From contig NC_092576.1 in assembly GCF_037975245.1 (NCBI RefSeq), forward strand, positions 20,523,611-20,587,610: DNA of 64,000 nt, read 5' to 3'. Below, in pieces: positions 24,401 through 36,866 of this stretch. This DNA is from Apostichopus japonicus. Taxonomy: Eukaryota; Echinodermata; Holothuroidea; Aspidochirotida; Stichopodidae. The position numbers were made by a program, and so were the translations under genes. Each line of letters starts with the position of its first letter. Within the stretch, counting starts at the first letter, position 1. Under the pieces are notes generated by a model that ran no database searches, was not told the origin of the DNA, and was given only the letters and a program-made list of their open reading frames with translations.

Positions 24401-25085
24401 CATCTTCCTACATTCAAAATTTGTCGTTATTTGGTGGCGCTTCCATTCAACTGTTTACTGCTTACTTTACAGAAACTAGATGGCACTCTTTGTGTATTAT
24501 CCTCCTTTGCCTATATATACTATGCTGTCCATATGAACATTTCAAAGGTAGTAAATGTGAAAGGAAACTGTGTGCTATCATTGGAAATATATTGGCAAAC
24601 CATGTCTGCCCCACGGGTAGAACTTAAAACTCTGTTACTAAGAAACCTCGCTGCATGTAGTCTTTGACGATTACTGTCCAAAGTAGATTGCCAAGTGTCG
24701 AAATTGGCAAAAGACTGTTGTGTGACTATATAAATAAAACAAAGCAGTGAGCTTTACTGAGCGGATATAGATAGCTATACCTCCTTCATCTACTATAGAG
24801 TCTGCTGTATTGTTTCAAGTTGTTGCTAAAATGTAGGAGTTGTGCTTCAAACACCTCGGGCTCCTCCCCCCCCCAACACCACCCCACCACCACGGTACAT
24901 TGAGCTATACTGATATAAGTGGGGTTGCCCACCCCCATACCACCCCACCATCCCGGCACATTGAGCAATACTGATATAAGTGGGCTTGTAATGATCGATG
25001 TATCAAAAATAGAAAATATACAATCAGAAGGACTGATACTAATAAGTCCATCGCACACAGTAAGTTAGCCTTGGATATATAGAGT

Positions 25086-26761
25086 CAGTGGCGTAGCCAG
25101 ACTTTTCCATCTGGGGGCCAAAGGGGGGGGGCGAAGGGTCTGATTGGTGGGGCAGACTAAGCTAGTACAAAAGACATACCAAACAGTTTACATGACAAAC
25201 TGTGGCAAATCGGGTATTGTGTTAGCAATGTAGGGTACAGATGGTCACTCTAGTTAGCTGACGTTTTATGTTATTTCCACATAGGTATTATTAACGATAA
25301 AACAGATCACTGAAAAAGTCATCGATAAATTCTCTTTAAAAATCTGAATAGACTATGCTCTTTCTGTCAGTATTCAAAGATGATCAGCATGATGTCCGAC
25401 TTGCCTGGGAGTGTAACCACCCCCCCCCCCAATCAACAAAAGATGTTATCATTCCCCCTTCGGGCCCTTCTTTTGCACTTTCTAGGGCTCACTCAAACAG
25501 TCTAGCGAAGGTTAATTCGCCTATTCTGATGACTGTCTGCGAACTTATCGACGAATTTCGCGCCCTATTTACAAGGTGACCATATTTTCGTGACTGAAAT
25601 CAGGGACATTTATTGCGTGACTGATATGGGGGAGGGGTTTAAGGGAAGGGGCTGTCCCCAATTTTCAAGTACCTAAGGTGCTTAGATGTAAAATGGTGAT
25701 ACTTTGAAGCACTTTCTAAATCAATTTTATTTTCAAAAATGTAGCTTTTTCTTAAATGAAATCCACTTACTTTACGTGGTTCTTTGAGAGCTTGTGATTT
25801 GCTCATGCTCACACTATAAGTGTCGTTGTGTCGCCGTAGTTGCCATTTATACGGTCGAAAGAGTGCTAGGCTAGATCGATCAATATTTTTAACAGTGTTT
25901 CCCCTTACACTGGCCCACCTGAAATACTGGTTATAAGTTCCATTCTGCGACTGCACACTTGACTAAATTTTGTTTTTACAATTATTTCACTAATAATGTG
26001 GGATATTTTCGAAATTCCTGAACATTTTGACGAATCGGCGACATTTTCGGGGACACTTGTTCATCGGGGACAGCACACTGTAATCGGGGACTGTCCCCGA
26101 AAATCGGGGACGTCTGGTCACCTCGGGCCTATGAGCTCACTAGAACACAAACGTATATAGACTACTAGGCTGTTCTGTGTTGAATGTACCTAACCAAGAA
26201 ACACATCGTGATTGGTCGCGTAGGCGTAGCAAAACATGTTGTAAGTTTCAGTCAAAATGCAAATTGTTTCTAAATACTGTGATATTCATTCTGCCATACA
26301 CGTCACTCACGTGTGAATCATTTCGGAACACAATCGGGATCAGGGATAACCTTGTGAACATAAACTGAACGTAGCCTCCGCTTGTGAGTGCCGCGGAGAC
26401 CGTTTAATTAAATTGCCAACCCGTTTCCACATTTGACAATACAGAGACGGCACGGTGGCGTTTTTTGCGCTGCTGCTTGGGTCAAATTCTTTTTCAAGGC
26501 AATGTTCCCATGGAAGTGATTTTTATTTTGGCCAACCAATTCCGCAGATAGAGAATTAGGTAAAAGGTAAAGAATAAAAATTGCATAAAAACCATGGTAA
26601 TATGCACATAGGCCCAGCAACATATTTAGTGTGCATTCAAGTTTTTTTCTCAGTCAATAATTCCATTTGGGGGCAAGTGGGGGGGCAAGCATTTCAACTG
26701 GGGGGGGGGGGGGGGGGGGCTCCCGCCCCCTGCCCCCCCCCCCCCGCTGGCTACGCCACTG
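25086..26761. mobile_element. hAT-like element with perfect TIR and perfect 8-bp TSD
   Basis: It starts CAGTGGCGTAGCCAG and ends CTGGCTACGCCACTG, exact inverted repeats. Both sides carry TATAGAGT (25078-25085 and 26762-26769). The 1676-bp interior has no recognisable transposase. Minus-strand frames such as 25639-25956 have no known domain. It contains a nested inverted-repeat element at 25574-26123 and long G or C tracts near the ends. The intact TIR and TSD suggest a fairly recent insertion. Confidence 0.88.
25574..26123. mobile_element. Nested inverted-repeat element, 550 bp
   Basis: The ends are AGGTGACCA and TGGTCACCT. Repeated GGGGACA-type motifs lie just inside the right end (ATCGGGGACTGTCCCCGA is itself a palindrome). 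No matching target duplication was found, so the exact ends are uncertain. Confidence 0.5.
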
Positions 26762-26998
26762 TATAGAGTACAGTATACATGGAAAACACTGACCTTTAAT
26801 TTATTACTATTGGTTAGGATTACATGTTTACAACATCAGTACAAATAATAATCATATCATCTGCTAACAGAAACACGGTAAATGACAATGTTCTATGTAA
26901 AATGTGAATGTTTTCATAATAGCCTCTTCCACATGGATTCTAGCGTTTGCAGGTTGGATATAAGGTTAACCTACAGAATATGATACTAGACATTGGCT

Positions 26999-28945
26999 CA
27001 GTGGCGGAGATTTCTTGTCAGAAGTGGGGGGGGGGGGGTTGCAGGCCATTGATGAAATAAAAAGTCATAACTGCTGGCTCACTATCTAAGTGAAGCGCCA
27101 CCATAAGTTGGCGCGAAGTGCACAAGAATTTTTTGGCAAATATTGCCTCCCAGATTGCAGTAAATGGCACTGCCCAGGCCTTGAAAACTTGCATTTAACC
27201 AGTGGCGTATGCAAGTTTTCTAACCCGGGGGGGGGGGCGCGTATTACTATCTAAGCGGAGCGCCACCATTGGTTGGCGCGCAGCGTACAAGCAAATTTGT
27301 GGTTTTGGTACCCCCAGATCACCGGAAATGGCACTTCTCGTGATTGAAACTGACCAACCATATGTACACTTTTGCCTGAGAACCAAGTTTGTTTTCAAAT
27401 ACTTTCTTTCTTATCTATAACTTCGTCACCAGTCACACATCATGTTCGACTTCATCACATATCCTGTGGATCATTGCTTTTGTAGGTGATTCTTCATCGC
27501 GGCCCACAATATCCGTCAGCCCCACTGTTCAGAATTTGAAAATTCACAATTCTCGTGAATAAATTCACTTCAAAACATACCCATAATGTTGCACAAAATA
27601 TCATCTATGGACAACCGATATAGAAAAACCTCCTTCAAACCCTAACAGACGGGTCAAAATTGCACGAGTATGATGAGGTATGATGAAGAATGTTGGTTAG
27701 GGAATTTTCGAAAATTCAGACGGCTACTAAAAAATTTCGTTGAAGGAAATAAAAATATACCAGATATTTCCGAAACCGAACACTACACACATCGACAGTT
27801 TTGAGCATGGGCGCAGATCAGTCTTGGATAATGGTGGGGACGCGTGTCTGTTCTATGACACTATCTAAGCGGGGCGCGACCATGGGTTCGCGCGTAGCGT
27901 ACGATTTTTTTGGGCAAATATACCTCCCAGATCGCCGGAAATAACACTTCCCAGACCTAATGATGCTCCTAAACCTCCTTAAGTTTTAGATCTCATGGCT
28001 TAGAAATTTAGTTTGGAGAAATACATGGGCATCTGCAGAAAGAAAATCAGGGGACAAATAATCCAAGTAGACTTTTGTATATACGATGGGTCTGGGGTCC
28101 TCTCCCAGAAAACAAATATAGACTACCGCAAATGCGATTTCCGTCCTATATTTAACAACTGTGGATAAAATACAATAAAATGAGAACTTCTGCATGTCAT
28201 TTGCACAATGCTGGATCAAGCTGCGCCAAAGTTCAATACAGGGGAACTTGAAATGCAGCTATTGGTCAAGACAAATTGGCGGGGACACGGTATATCATGT
28301 CCCCACTACTGAAAAAGTTGGTGGGGACGCGTCCCGCTGTCCTCACCAGGATCTGCGCCCATGGTTTGGAGGCTGTTTATCGTGGAATGCCATTTTCATG
28401 CTCAATGATATGATGTGATATCTGCTGTTTGCTTTACAAATTCGAATAATTTTGTCACTGTTCCTCTTTCTCTTCCCGTTTTCTTGCCGTATTTTCTACT
28501 CCATCCTTTTCTCCTTTTCTCTCTTTCTTCTTTTTCTTTTCCTTCCTTCACCTCGTTGAAGTTGGCAAGTGTATACAGTTCCAAAGCTATTCAACAGCAA
28601 CAAAACGTTATTTTGTGTATGTCTGTTGTGGGGTGAAGTTAGCGCTATGAGCTACAAGTTCCAATGCGCAAGGTGGGGGAAGGGGCTAGAAATAATGTGT
28701 GGGTCAATTCTAACTCGGTTTTCGGTCGTTAATTGTTTATGCAGCCTACCAGGTAAAAGGTTGAAATGACTTTTACAATTTCAAATTTAATAATTTGATT
28801 TATTACGCCATTTGGAGCACATAACTTAGGCTATAACAGAACATTACTGGCAAAAACTAGGGGGTTGATTGTGTGGGCTAACCCCCCCCCCTCTTCAAAA
28901 AGTGGGGGTTAAAACCCCCCACCCCCCCCTGTTTCTCCGCCACTG
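26999..28945. mobile_element. hAT-like composite element with perfect 8-bp TSD
   Basis: It starts CAGTGGCGGAGA and ends TCTCCGCCACTG, exact inverted repeats. It is flanked by CATTGGCT on both sides (26991-26998 and 28946-28953). The interior is made of further family members: a B-type piece (27060-27190), an H-family copy starting CAGTGGCGTATGCAAG at 27200, and a separate element at 27806-28363. No transposase was found. Confidence 0.85.
27806..28363. mobile_element. Nested element with perfect 14-bp TIR and an empty-site control
   Basis: It starts CATGGGCGCAGATC and ends GATCTGCGCCCATG, exact inverted repeats. The flanks are GTTTTGAG (27798-27805) and GTTTGGAG (28364-28371), an 8-bp duplication with one change. 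The related H-family copy at about 21725-21745 reads CAGTTTTGAGGCTGTTCATC without interruption, which is the empty site. The 558-bp interior holds no recognised gene. Confidence 0.85.
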
Positions 28946-28953
28946 CATTGGCT

Positions 28954-29520
28954 AGCAGACGAAATTACTAGCTGCAAATGTAAAATAAATACTTGAAAGA
29001 GCAGGTAATTAGCTAAGACTAAAAATGACTGGATGTATAACATTAACACCAGTACTGTTAATTAATCTGAATGACTTAACTATTCAGAAATTACAGTCTG
29101 ATGAAAATATAATAGTATGTTTGCTGTAAAGGTTTGTTTCGTCATATTATCATTCATAACATTTACAAGCGTACAATACGTGTTGAGCACTGGGCCGATA
29201 AGTAAACAGAAAACCTAATATATTTATCTGAGTAATAATACACTATTTACTAAATTTATGTCAATACAAAGAGCAGGATTTTTAGGACTTTTTCTGAATT
29301 CTTATGTTTCTTTTCCTTTTCGGTTAACCTTTTAAGCGGATGGACCGCAATAAATGTGGTATGACAACTTTAATCCTACTTATTTGATCGCCATATACCA
29401 GCAACCTCATTTACAAACGGCGCCCCCTTTTTCATTTCATGATTTATGCACCACAGACGTTATATCAAAATCAGACTATATGCTTCTTTTGTGATGTTGG
29501 AATAAAGATATTGTTTGCGT
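28954..29520. other. Non-coding stretch, nothing recognised
   Basis: AT-rich. No exon or repeat could be supported. Confidence 0.4.
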
Positions 29521-29544
29521 AAATGTTAATGGATACTAATACTG

Positions 29545-30170
29545 TGTGTGTGTATGTATGTGTTTCAGGGCTGATGGATTAAAGAGTGGTGTTTCGTGAG
29601 GAAGTGTTGTTACATAGCGATTTTGTATGGGCCCTTGTTGATGGATTGTAATATTTTGTATTGAAGTGTTGATGACTAGTAGTAGTATTTTTTTTTTTCA
29701 TTGTTTATGAATAACAACATTGTGTATTTCAGTGTTGGATGTTTCATGGTTGTCGGATAGTCATATTTCGTGTGTCATGTTTTATACATAGCATAATATG
29801 TAATTTAGTGTTATTAGAGAGAAATACTGTGTGTTTTGGTGTTGATGGATGGATGGAAATACTGTGTGCTTCACTGTTGATGGATATAGTAAGTCTTATA
29901 TTGTGTGTTTCAGTGTTGTTAGATAGTAATATTGTGTTTCAGTGTTGTTAGATAGTAATATTGTCTGTTGCTGGGTTGATGGATGGTAATTTTGTGTGTT
30001 GTTGATGGATGGTAATAATGTGTGTTGTTGATGGTTCGTAATAATGCGTGTTCCAGTGTTGATGAATACTTATATTTTGTGTTGATGGGTTGAGGGACTG
30101 AGTAATATTGTGTATTTCAGTGTTGATGAAAAGCTGTACCGAAAGTGTTTCAGTGTTGACTGACAGTTAT
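29545..30170 (+). repeat. Degenerate tandem repeat (GTTGATGGATGGTAATATTG type)
   Basis: Diverged units of roughly 30 bp combine GTGTTGATGGAT or GTTGTTAGATAG with TAATATTGTGTGTTTCAGTG. Copies are clearest at 29870-30050. It is older and less regular than the other arrays. Confidence 0.7.
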
Positions 30171-30462
30171 ACTAGGCGTGATGGATGCAACATATAATGA
30201 TATCGTGTCGAGAAGGAGAAAGAGAACCAAGAATATAGCTAAGTTTACCTTAGTTATTTCAAAGTTTCAATGCGGTTTTCATTGATCAGAAGGAAAGAAC
30301 AAAATAAAAATGTTGCACTCTTATATAATATTTGATTACAAGTCTGACTGATCTTGCAAGAGTCAGTACATGCAGGGATCCCCTGTACTCACTGCAGTTT
30401 ATAAATGTTGATAGATATAAAGTAATCATAAACAAACACTGTATTAATGTGTTGGGTACGAG

Positions 30463-30840
30463 CAGTGGCGGAGCTAGGGGTATTGGTCAAGGGGGCGAGA
30501 ATGGTCTGTAGGGGCGCTTTCGACACTATCTAAGCGGAGCGCCACCACAGGTTGTCGCGGAGCGTACAGACATTTTTTTAGTAAAGATACTCCCTAGATC
30601 GCCGGAAATGACCCTTTCCTTGCTTACTAATTTGCAGATAAACGAAGAATAAATAGGTGTCGTCGCCAACAAAATGTGACAAATGTCAATAGGTAGATGA
30701 GAGCGCAATAAAAAAGTATATAATCGCGAATAAGTAAAACGTGGTAAAAAGCTGAAAAGGGCGCCAGCAGTCCATTTGAGTCCGTCAGGGGGGGGGGGGG
30801 GGGGATCTACCTCCCTGACTGTATGGACGCTCCGCCACTG
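30463..30840. mobile_element. Short hAT-like MITE with 8-bp TSD
   Basis: The ends are CAGTGGCGGAGC and GCTCCGCCACTG. The flanks are GGTACGAG (30455-30462) and GGTATGAG (30841-30848), seven of eight equal. The 378-bp interior contains the GCGGAGCGCCACC block shared by the H and B families and a long G tract near the right end. Confidence 0.8.
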
Positions 30841-30848
30841 GGTATGAG

Positions 30849-31166
30849 TTGTCCCATTAACGGCCAATCAATTCAAATTACCCCCCGGTTAGACTCTCAT
30901 TATGGCAGGCTATTGCATGACTGTTCAGGATTGTTAAAATTATCATCTTTTATTTGTTATGTATTGATTGCATGCATTATTAGGATGGGTTTTACTATAA
31001 GGTCCTATCGTTCAATAACCTAGATCGACTCTACATTGGGGATGTCTATTGCAAATGCCTCAAACTTTGTCAGTTGTAAATCTAAACATGTTGCGCAAGT
31101 TCAAGAGTTTACTATGTTACACTGATCCCGCGTAATAATATAGCCCATACTATCAATAATACACAT

Positions 31167-31216
<50 letters not shown>

Positions 31217-32285
31217 TAATATGTATACTTAATAAATCGATATTGGACTACGTTATACGTCTAAATATAATTGGTCGTTCAGGATCGAATAAACAGGTGT
31301 ATTAATCGAATACACAGGGGTATCAGAATAAATTTATAAATGTAGAAACATTAATATGTAATTATATTACATCAGAATGGACAGATGAGTCTTAATTCAA
31401 ACACTAAGTAAGGGGTGCGTTTGGGTACAACCCATCCAATATTACGTAACATTACATGAGTTAAACTTGCGTACAATTTAGGTTTCACATATAGCGAATG
31501 TTTAACAGTCAAATCGGAAACACGTTGAATGAAACCACTAATTTCAGCTGATTGCGGGTCAACATCAAGTTGATAGTAGGCTATTTGAACAAAGTAACCG
31601 GTGAGTATGAACTAGAGTAGTCAATGGTAACTATTTATCACTCATTAATTATGTAGAAACAATCAGGAACGAATATGACAGAAATACATTCCGCCAATTC
31701 TTGTCATTTATAGTATTTCCGGTTCGATTTGTATTTTGTTCAAAATCGACATTTCTGACATCATACAGTCTCAAAGGACCACGTCGCTGGAGTTACACCG
31801 GGTCAATTAACCTACATTGCAGACAATTTTGAGATGAATTCCTTTTTATGACATGTAATTGAATGCTTAAAATCGCTACGAGCTAACCAGAAATATCTCG
31901 ATCTCTACCCTCTCTATAAGTCATGAGATAAATTTTTAAGATATTGTTATTCCCATTTCGAGCATGTTTTATTATGCGTTTTAAATTGCTACGAAAGCAG
32001 ACAAAATATCTGAATTGTTGCAAATGATTGGAGAGTCAGGGCTCTGTACCTGGACCCAGCGGGGTCTTTGGCGACCCTCTGCACTCACAGTAACAGTTTT
32101 CACAGTCCCAAACACACATGTGTGTATGCAGTTGTGATGATTAACAAATTAGCTCTTTCTCTCAGTTGCTTTTCGTAACCACTGCAGTCGGTCTCACAAA
32201 GTGTCAGTCGGTATTTTAAAATGGTCAAATCCCCCCCCCCTTGAAATGTGTTATATGTAACCCCCCTCCCCCCCTTACCACCACC
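30849..32285. other. Non-coding stretch with a TA microsatellite
   Basis: A TA tract lies at about 31168-31214. Otherwise no gene or repeat is supported. Confidence 0.4.
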
Positions 32286-32295
32286 ACCACCTTTC

Positions 32296-32390
32296 TCCCC
32301 GTGTTTTATTTGTGGGACACCCCGTGTTTTATTTATGGGACACCCCGTGTTTTATTTATGGGACACCCCGTGTTTTATTTATGGGACACG
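32296..32390 (+). repeat. 23-bp tandem repeat, four copies
   Basis: CCCGTGTTTTATTTATGGGA plus CAC is repeated four times. The first copy has TTTGTGGGA. Confidence 0.9.
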
Positions 32391-34799
32391 ACTATTTGTA
32401 AGTCAGTAAGACAAAACGTTAAACCGAACGCAATAGATAGACTGGTATATCTTCAAGTCATGGCACATTGCGTAAGGAAGTGTCTTATATATATACACGA
32501 ATGTAACAGATTCAACGAACTACTTGAAAAGGATCTGGTAAAATAAATTATATTTAAAGGATGAATTTAGACGCAGTATTAATTTTAATATATGCAGTTG
32601 TTGACCGTTCAAAAGCACAATAATAGTCCAAGTTGTATTTCTATATCACTTTTATTTAGTTTTTCATCAATGAAAGTGGCTGGACTAATTAGACTAAGAC
32701 ACAAATTGTACAATTGGGCGGGGTATCGGCAATTACTTTATTGTGAACAAATCATTTATGAGCAGGACGACATGTACGAAGGAGGTGATGGGTAAACCTA
32801 AAATAAACTGTTGAATTTTGTTGTCGGACCCATTCCTCTTGTTTTATATATATTTGGTTTAATATCACATTAATGTGGCCGATGTTTGTAAGAGTAACAG
32901 GAAACATACTGAAACCAAAGCATTTAACATATGTTTAAGATAATGTTACACATAATCTCGATCAAAACGTGAAGATTGGTGATGAACGAATCAACGTATA
33001 TATTTGGTGCTAGACGGCAGAATATAATATGGCCCGCTTTGGAATATTATCTTCATGTTACGTTATTCCTACCCCCCCCTCCCCTCCCCTCGATGTAGAA
33101 TGCGTATACAGAGAATTGTTAACAGAAGAGAGCTTGTACTACGGTACATGCTATCAACTTCACGATCTTTCATCATGGTTAGGTGTCGGTGAACTAAACC
33201 ATTCATTCAAGTCAATCACCGTCTTAGCCATTGTTACTTATACACCCCCCCCCCACAGTGGCGTACGCGTATTATGCCCCTATCTAAACCATTGCTATAA
33301 ACCATCCTCCACCTTTGAAATCATATCCATGTCAGTGCTTCACCATTCCACTCTGCTGTTCTCACAGCAATGTGCTCAGAATACTGAGTATGCTTGAGAA
33401 AATACAAATGACTTCGTCTAGAACACGACATAGGGAAGCAAGTTGTTGTGCATATAGACAAGTAATGGAGAATGATGTATCCGTAGTGGACAAGATACAG
33501 TAATGGATTATTTACATAAATCTTTGGATCAAAAGCAACCTATCAGTTAGTTGCATTGTTTTTAATGTAAATGGGGAACTGAATCTACGAATCGCGGTGC
33601 ACAGTTTTCATCCAATTAAATGCCATTTTAGCGACATTTTCAATTGAAGCTTTTATATTTTGTACAAAATGTAAACAATCCTGACAGACGCCATAGATGC
33701 ATGTTAACTACTTTGTATTCCATATATTTCACTCCATTGTTTTGACCTTGTGTTGAGTAAGGCCCTCACTTTTCACTTGAAGCGTTTGTACAACACCAAG
33801 GAACTTGAGTGTGTTCACTTTATATCCATCCACTTTTGGAAGCAGAAGACTTCACTGAAACGTGCAACAAAACCATAACATTGTTTAGTTGTGCATCTAC
33901 GACATGACATGTTTTCAAATGAAATCTCGCAAATGACATGTAGGAATTGCAAAACAATTTTCACCAGCAAGCTTGTGCCGTATTTCTCTTTTGATGCCAA
34001 AAGTTTACCTTTAAACTATCCGTTTATTATTCCCTATTTCTCATGTGCAATTAATTATCTTTCATCTAGCATATTTCAACCTAATTTCTGGTCAGTAGAC
34101 GACGGTCATTGGGCACTTACTCTGTAATACGATTGAAAGATAAGTGTCCCCACTGCGAGAGGATGTATGAGCTGTCACTCAGACAAATCCGTTCCCTCTC
34201 TTCTCTTGTAATCTGTCACGCTAGCAGGACAATGGCCTAACAGGAGGTAGGTGGTGGGAGGCGGGATTAAACTGACAGAGCTGAGCCGTTACTATGGAGA
34301 CAGAAGTTGATGGGACGTAATGAGTCAATGAAAGGAGAATTAATAGGACGCCTGGGTTCCCTCTCAACCTTACTGAAACTTTTATTCGTTAAATGTTCTC
34401 TTTATAGTTACTCAGTTGTCCTGCACAATATACAGATTATTTTTGAATATGACAGCGGGGAGTTAGCTTAACATAAAGGCAATAGAGGAGTTAACCAAGT
34501 GTTTCAGCATCGCTGCATGTTTCAATTTCCCTCTCATCCACTCAGCTTTCAACTGAACTGGAAGGTCTTACGATATCCTGGTAACCAGTGCAGTTACATG
34601 AGATAACGACTTTCCTTTTAATGTCAGTGTCTATATGGTATCTGACTTGTATGTAAATCAGAAAGAACTAAGATCCTTGGCAAAACATCTGTTTGATATG
34701 TAAGTGACAGTAATAATACTATGCCGGAAGTGATGTATGTTTATATTTGAATGTCCATAAGATTTCGGAAGAGCAAGGACCGACGGTACTATATTGCAT
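32391..34799. other. Non-coding stretch; one solo transposon-end-like motif
   Basis: CAGTGGCGTACGCG after a C tract at about 33257 looks like a solitary left end of the hAT-like family. No right partner or gene was found. Confidence 0.35.
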
Positions 34800-35370
34800 C
34801 AGGTGCGGACTGGGTCTTAAAACCGGCCCGGGCATTTTCCACCTAGACCGGGCCATTATGCATTGATATGCTAGTTACATAGTGATCGCCGTCCTGGTGG
34901 ATGGGTGTTAGGGGAGGGGCTCCCCGTCCCCCATTGAGATATTTTTGAAGTTAAGAAATGCCTAGATGCAAAATGGTGCTATATTTCTCAATTTTATAAG
35001 GTTACAATAATCCTTTAAAAATGACCCAAAAATAATTTTCTAGAAGCAACACTTGATTAAACAATAAGTTAAAAATGTAAACAATAATAGACAAAAATAT
35101 ATGTTTTTAGACTGGATTTTATTTAGTTTTTCAATCATTTTGTGACAACATTCTTGAAAAACACCTAAATAAAATCCATTAGCACGGACGGGTTGCTAAT
35201 AGCACGTTTTTTTTTTTTGTTACGACTTAACAGACTAACTAACTTGGTGAATTCTTGAGCTGATTCCCACAGTTAAAAATATATTTCCGCCCAGCCCGTC
35301 TGTATTCTATTAAATGTTGTGAATATTGGCTGCTATTTGCCCAAATGCCCGTGTGGCCAATCCGCCACTG
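34800..35370. mobile_element. Old hAT-like MITE with degenerate ends
   Basis: The left end CAGGTGCGGACTGG and right end CCAATCCGCCACTG are imperfect inverted repeats. The flanks TATTGCAT and TATTGTTT share six of eight bases. The 571-bp interior is AT-rich and has no gene. The ends suggest an older insertion than the neighbours. Confidence 0.5.
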
Positions 35371-36346
35371 TATTGTTTAGTATTGAGCTTTTCCCTGAAA
35401 ATGTACACTTACCTTAGTTTCTCAGTGGGGGGGGGGGGGGGCGTGGACTATGGAAAAACGCAACAAATGACACATGACATACTAAAAGAGAAGTATAGTG
35501 ATAATGTGATATTCAATGGTAAAGTCTCAATTGCCCGATTCTGAGGCATGAATTTACACACTATTGTGGGTTGAACAGAGGGGATCAACTGTTTAAATCC
35601 TTTCATTGTTTGAGATTTACAATACGCGGTCGTAAATGGAACAGCAATTACGCTGTGTATTTCTGTGGGGAGTTATAACACTGATTGACACCGGCCTGTG
35701 CAACTAAGAGGGTAATTCTTCGTATAGTTAAACCCTCTCTGCAGACTAAATCATATGAGCTGACCGACCTGCTACAAACCATTTCCATGGTGCGGGTCGT
35801 GACAGACTTAAGTGCAACCACACTGTCGTTTATCAGAGTCAAATCAAGGGAAGGTAACAGTTTTTTTCAAGACCGTTTGCGGTTTTCCCTCTTACGTGAA
35901 TGGAATAATCCAAAGTCTGAATTATGACTGAACGCTAAAGAAACTTGTTGAGTCGTTCCAGTTGATTGGTGAGTATATTGTGTGGCAGTCGTAAGGAACA
36001 CACGCCGTTTATGGGAACGTAGAAGTCTGTTCAAATTACACTTAGTAGACTAGATTCATTGTCTCACGAACTTAGTTCGAAATTGAACTTGTTGAACCTT
36101 ATAAGTGCTCTCTGCTGTGTCATGTTGTAGCGGAATCATCATCATCAGCGAGGACCGAGTAATGTAGCACTGTCAACAAATAACACAAGAAATCACTGAA
36201 TCAAAACTCACAGCTTGTTTGCTAGAAACCAGGCCACCCAAGCACAGAACGATTTCCAGAACAGAAAGTTTTTATCGATCGTCTGCCGGTGAATTAAAGG
36301 AGAATTAAACTTTTGAGTTGAAAAGAGTGTAGTTTTAGGAGTTACC
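35371..36346. other. Upstream region and probable 5'UTR of the sFRP gene
   Basis: No TATA box was recognised at a convincing distance. An open frame at 35685-35927 has no known domain. The transcription start is not visible from sequence. Confidence 0.35.
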
Positions 36347-36866
36347 ATGATTAGTGATCATTTTCTGGCCAACATGTCTTCGCTTATATTACATGCAATG
36401 CTGGCCTTCGTCATGTTCAGTACAGGACAGTCTCTGCCACCCATTGATACGGGTGTTCGGATCACTAAGCCAACCTGCGTGGAGATTCCTTATAATCTAG
36501 GACTATGCAGCAATATCGGATACACAACCATGAGAATGCCAAATCTCCTCGATCACGATTCCCTTGTTGAAGTCAGGTACCAGGCCAGGAGCTGGATACC
36601 ACTACTCTTACATAGGTGTCACAGGGACACCCAATTGTTCCTGTGTTCCTTGTTTGCACCAGTCTGCCTTGACCGTCCTATCTACCCGTGTCGCTCCCTA
36701 TGTGAAGCAGTACGGGATGGCTGCGAACCTTTAATGCGTCAAAATTGTTTTGAATGGCCGTCGATGCTCGAGTGTAGCAAGTTCCCAGAAGATAATGATT
36801 TATGCATTAAGTCTGAGATGCTGGCCACTTCCAACTCAACCTCGTCAGAATTCCAATTAGAAGGCG
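36347..36866 (+). CDS. sFRP exon 1: signal peptide and frizzled CRD
   Basis: The start is the first ATG of the open frame; Met10 is an alternative that would still leave a signal peptide. CRD cysteines lie at 44, 54, 91, 100, 107, 115, 119, 126, 134, 143 and 153. The motifs MPNLLDHDSLVEV, FLCSLFAPVCLDRPIYPC, CEAVRDGCEP and WPSMLEC are near-identical to sFRP1/2/5 CRDs. Ten cysteines are standard; C134 is additional, at a position usually Gly. The exon ends GGCG|gtgagt in phase 1. A minisatellite begins about 12 bp into the intron. Confidence 0.92.

Noticed and set aside
35685-35927. Plus-strand frame upstream of sFRP
   Set aside because: No domain, no splice or promoter support.
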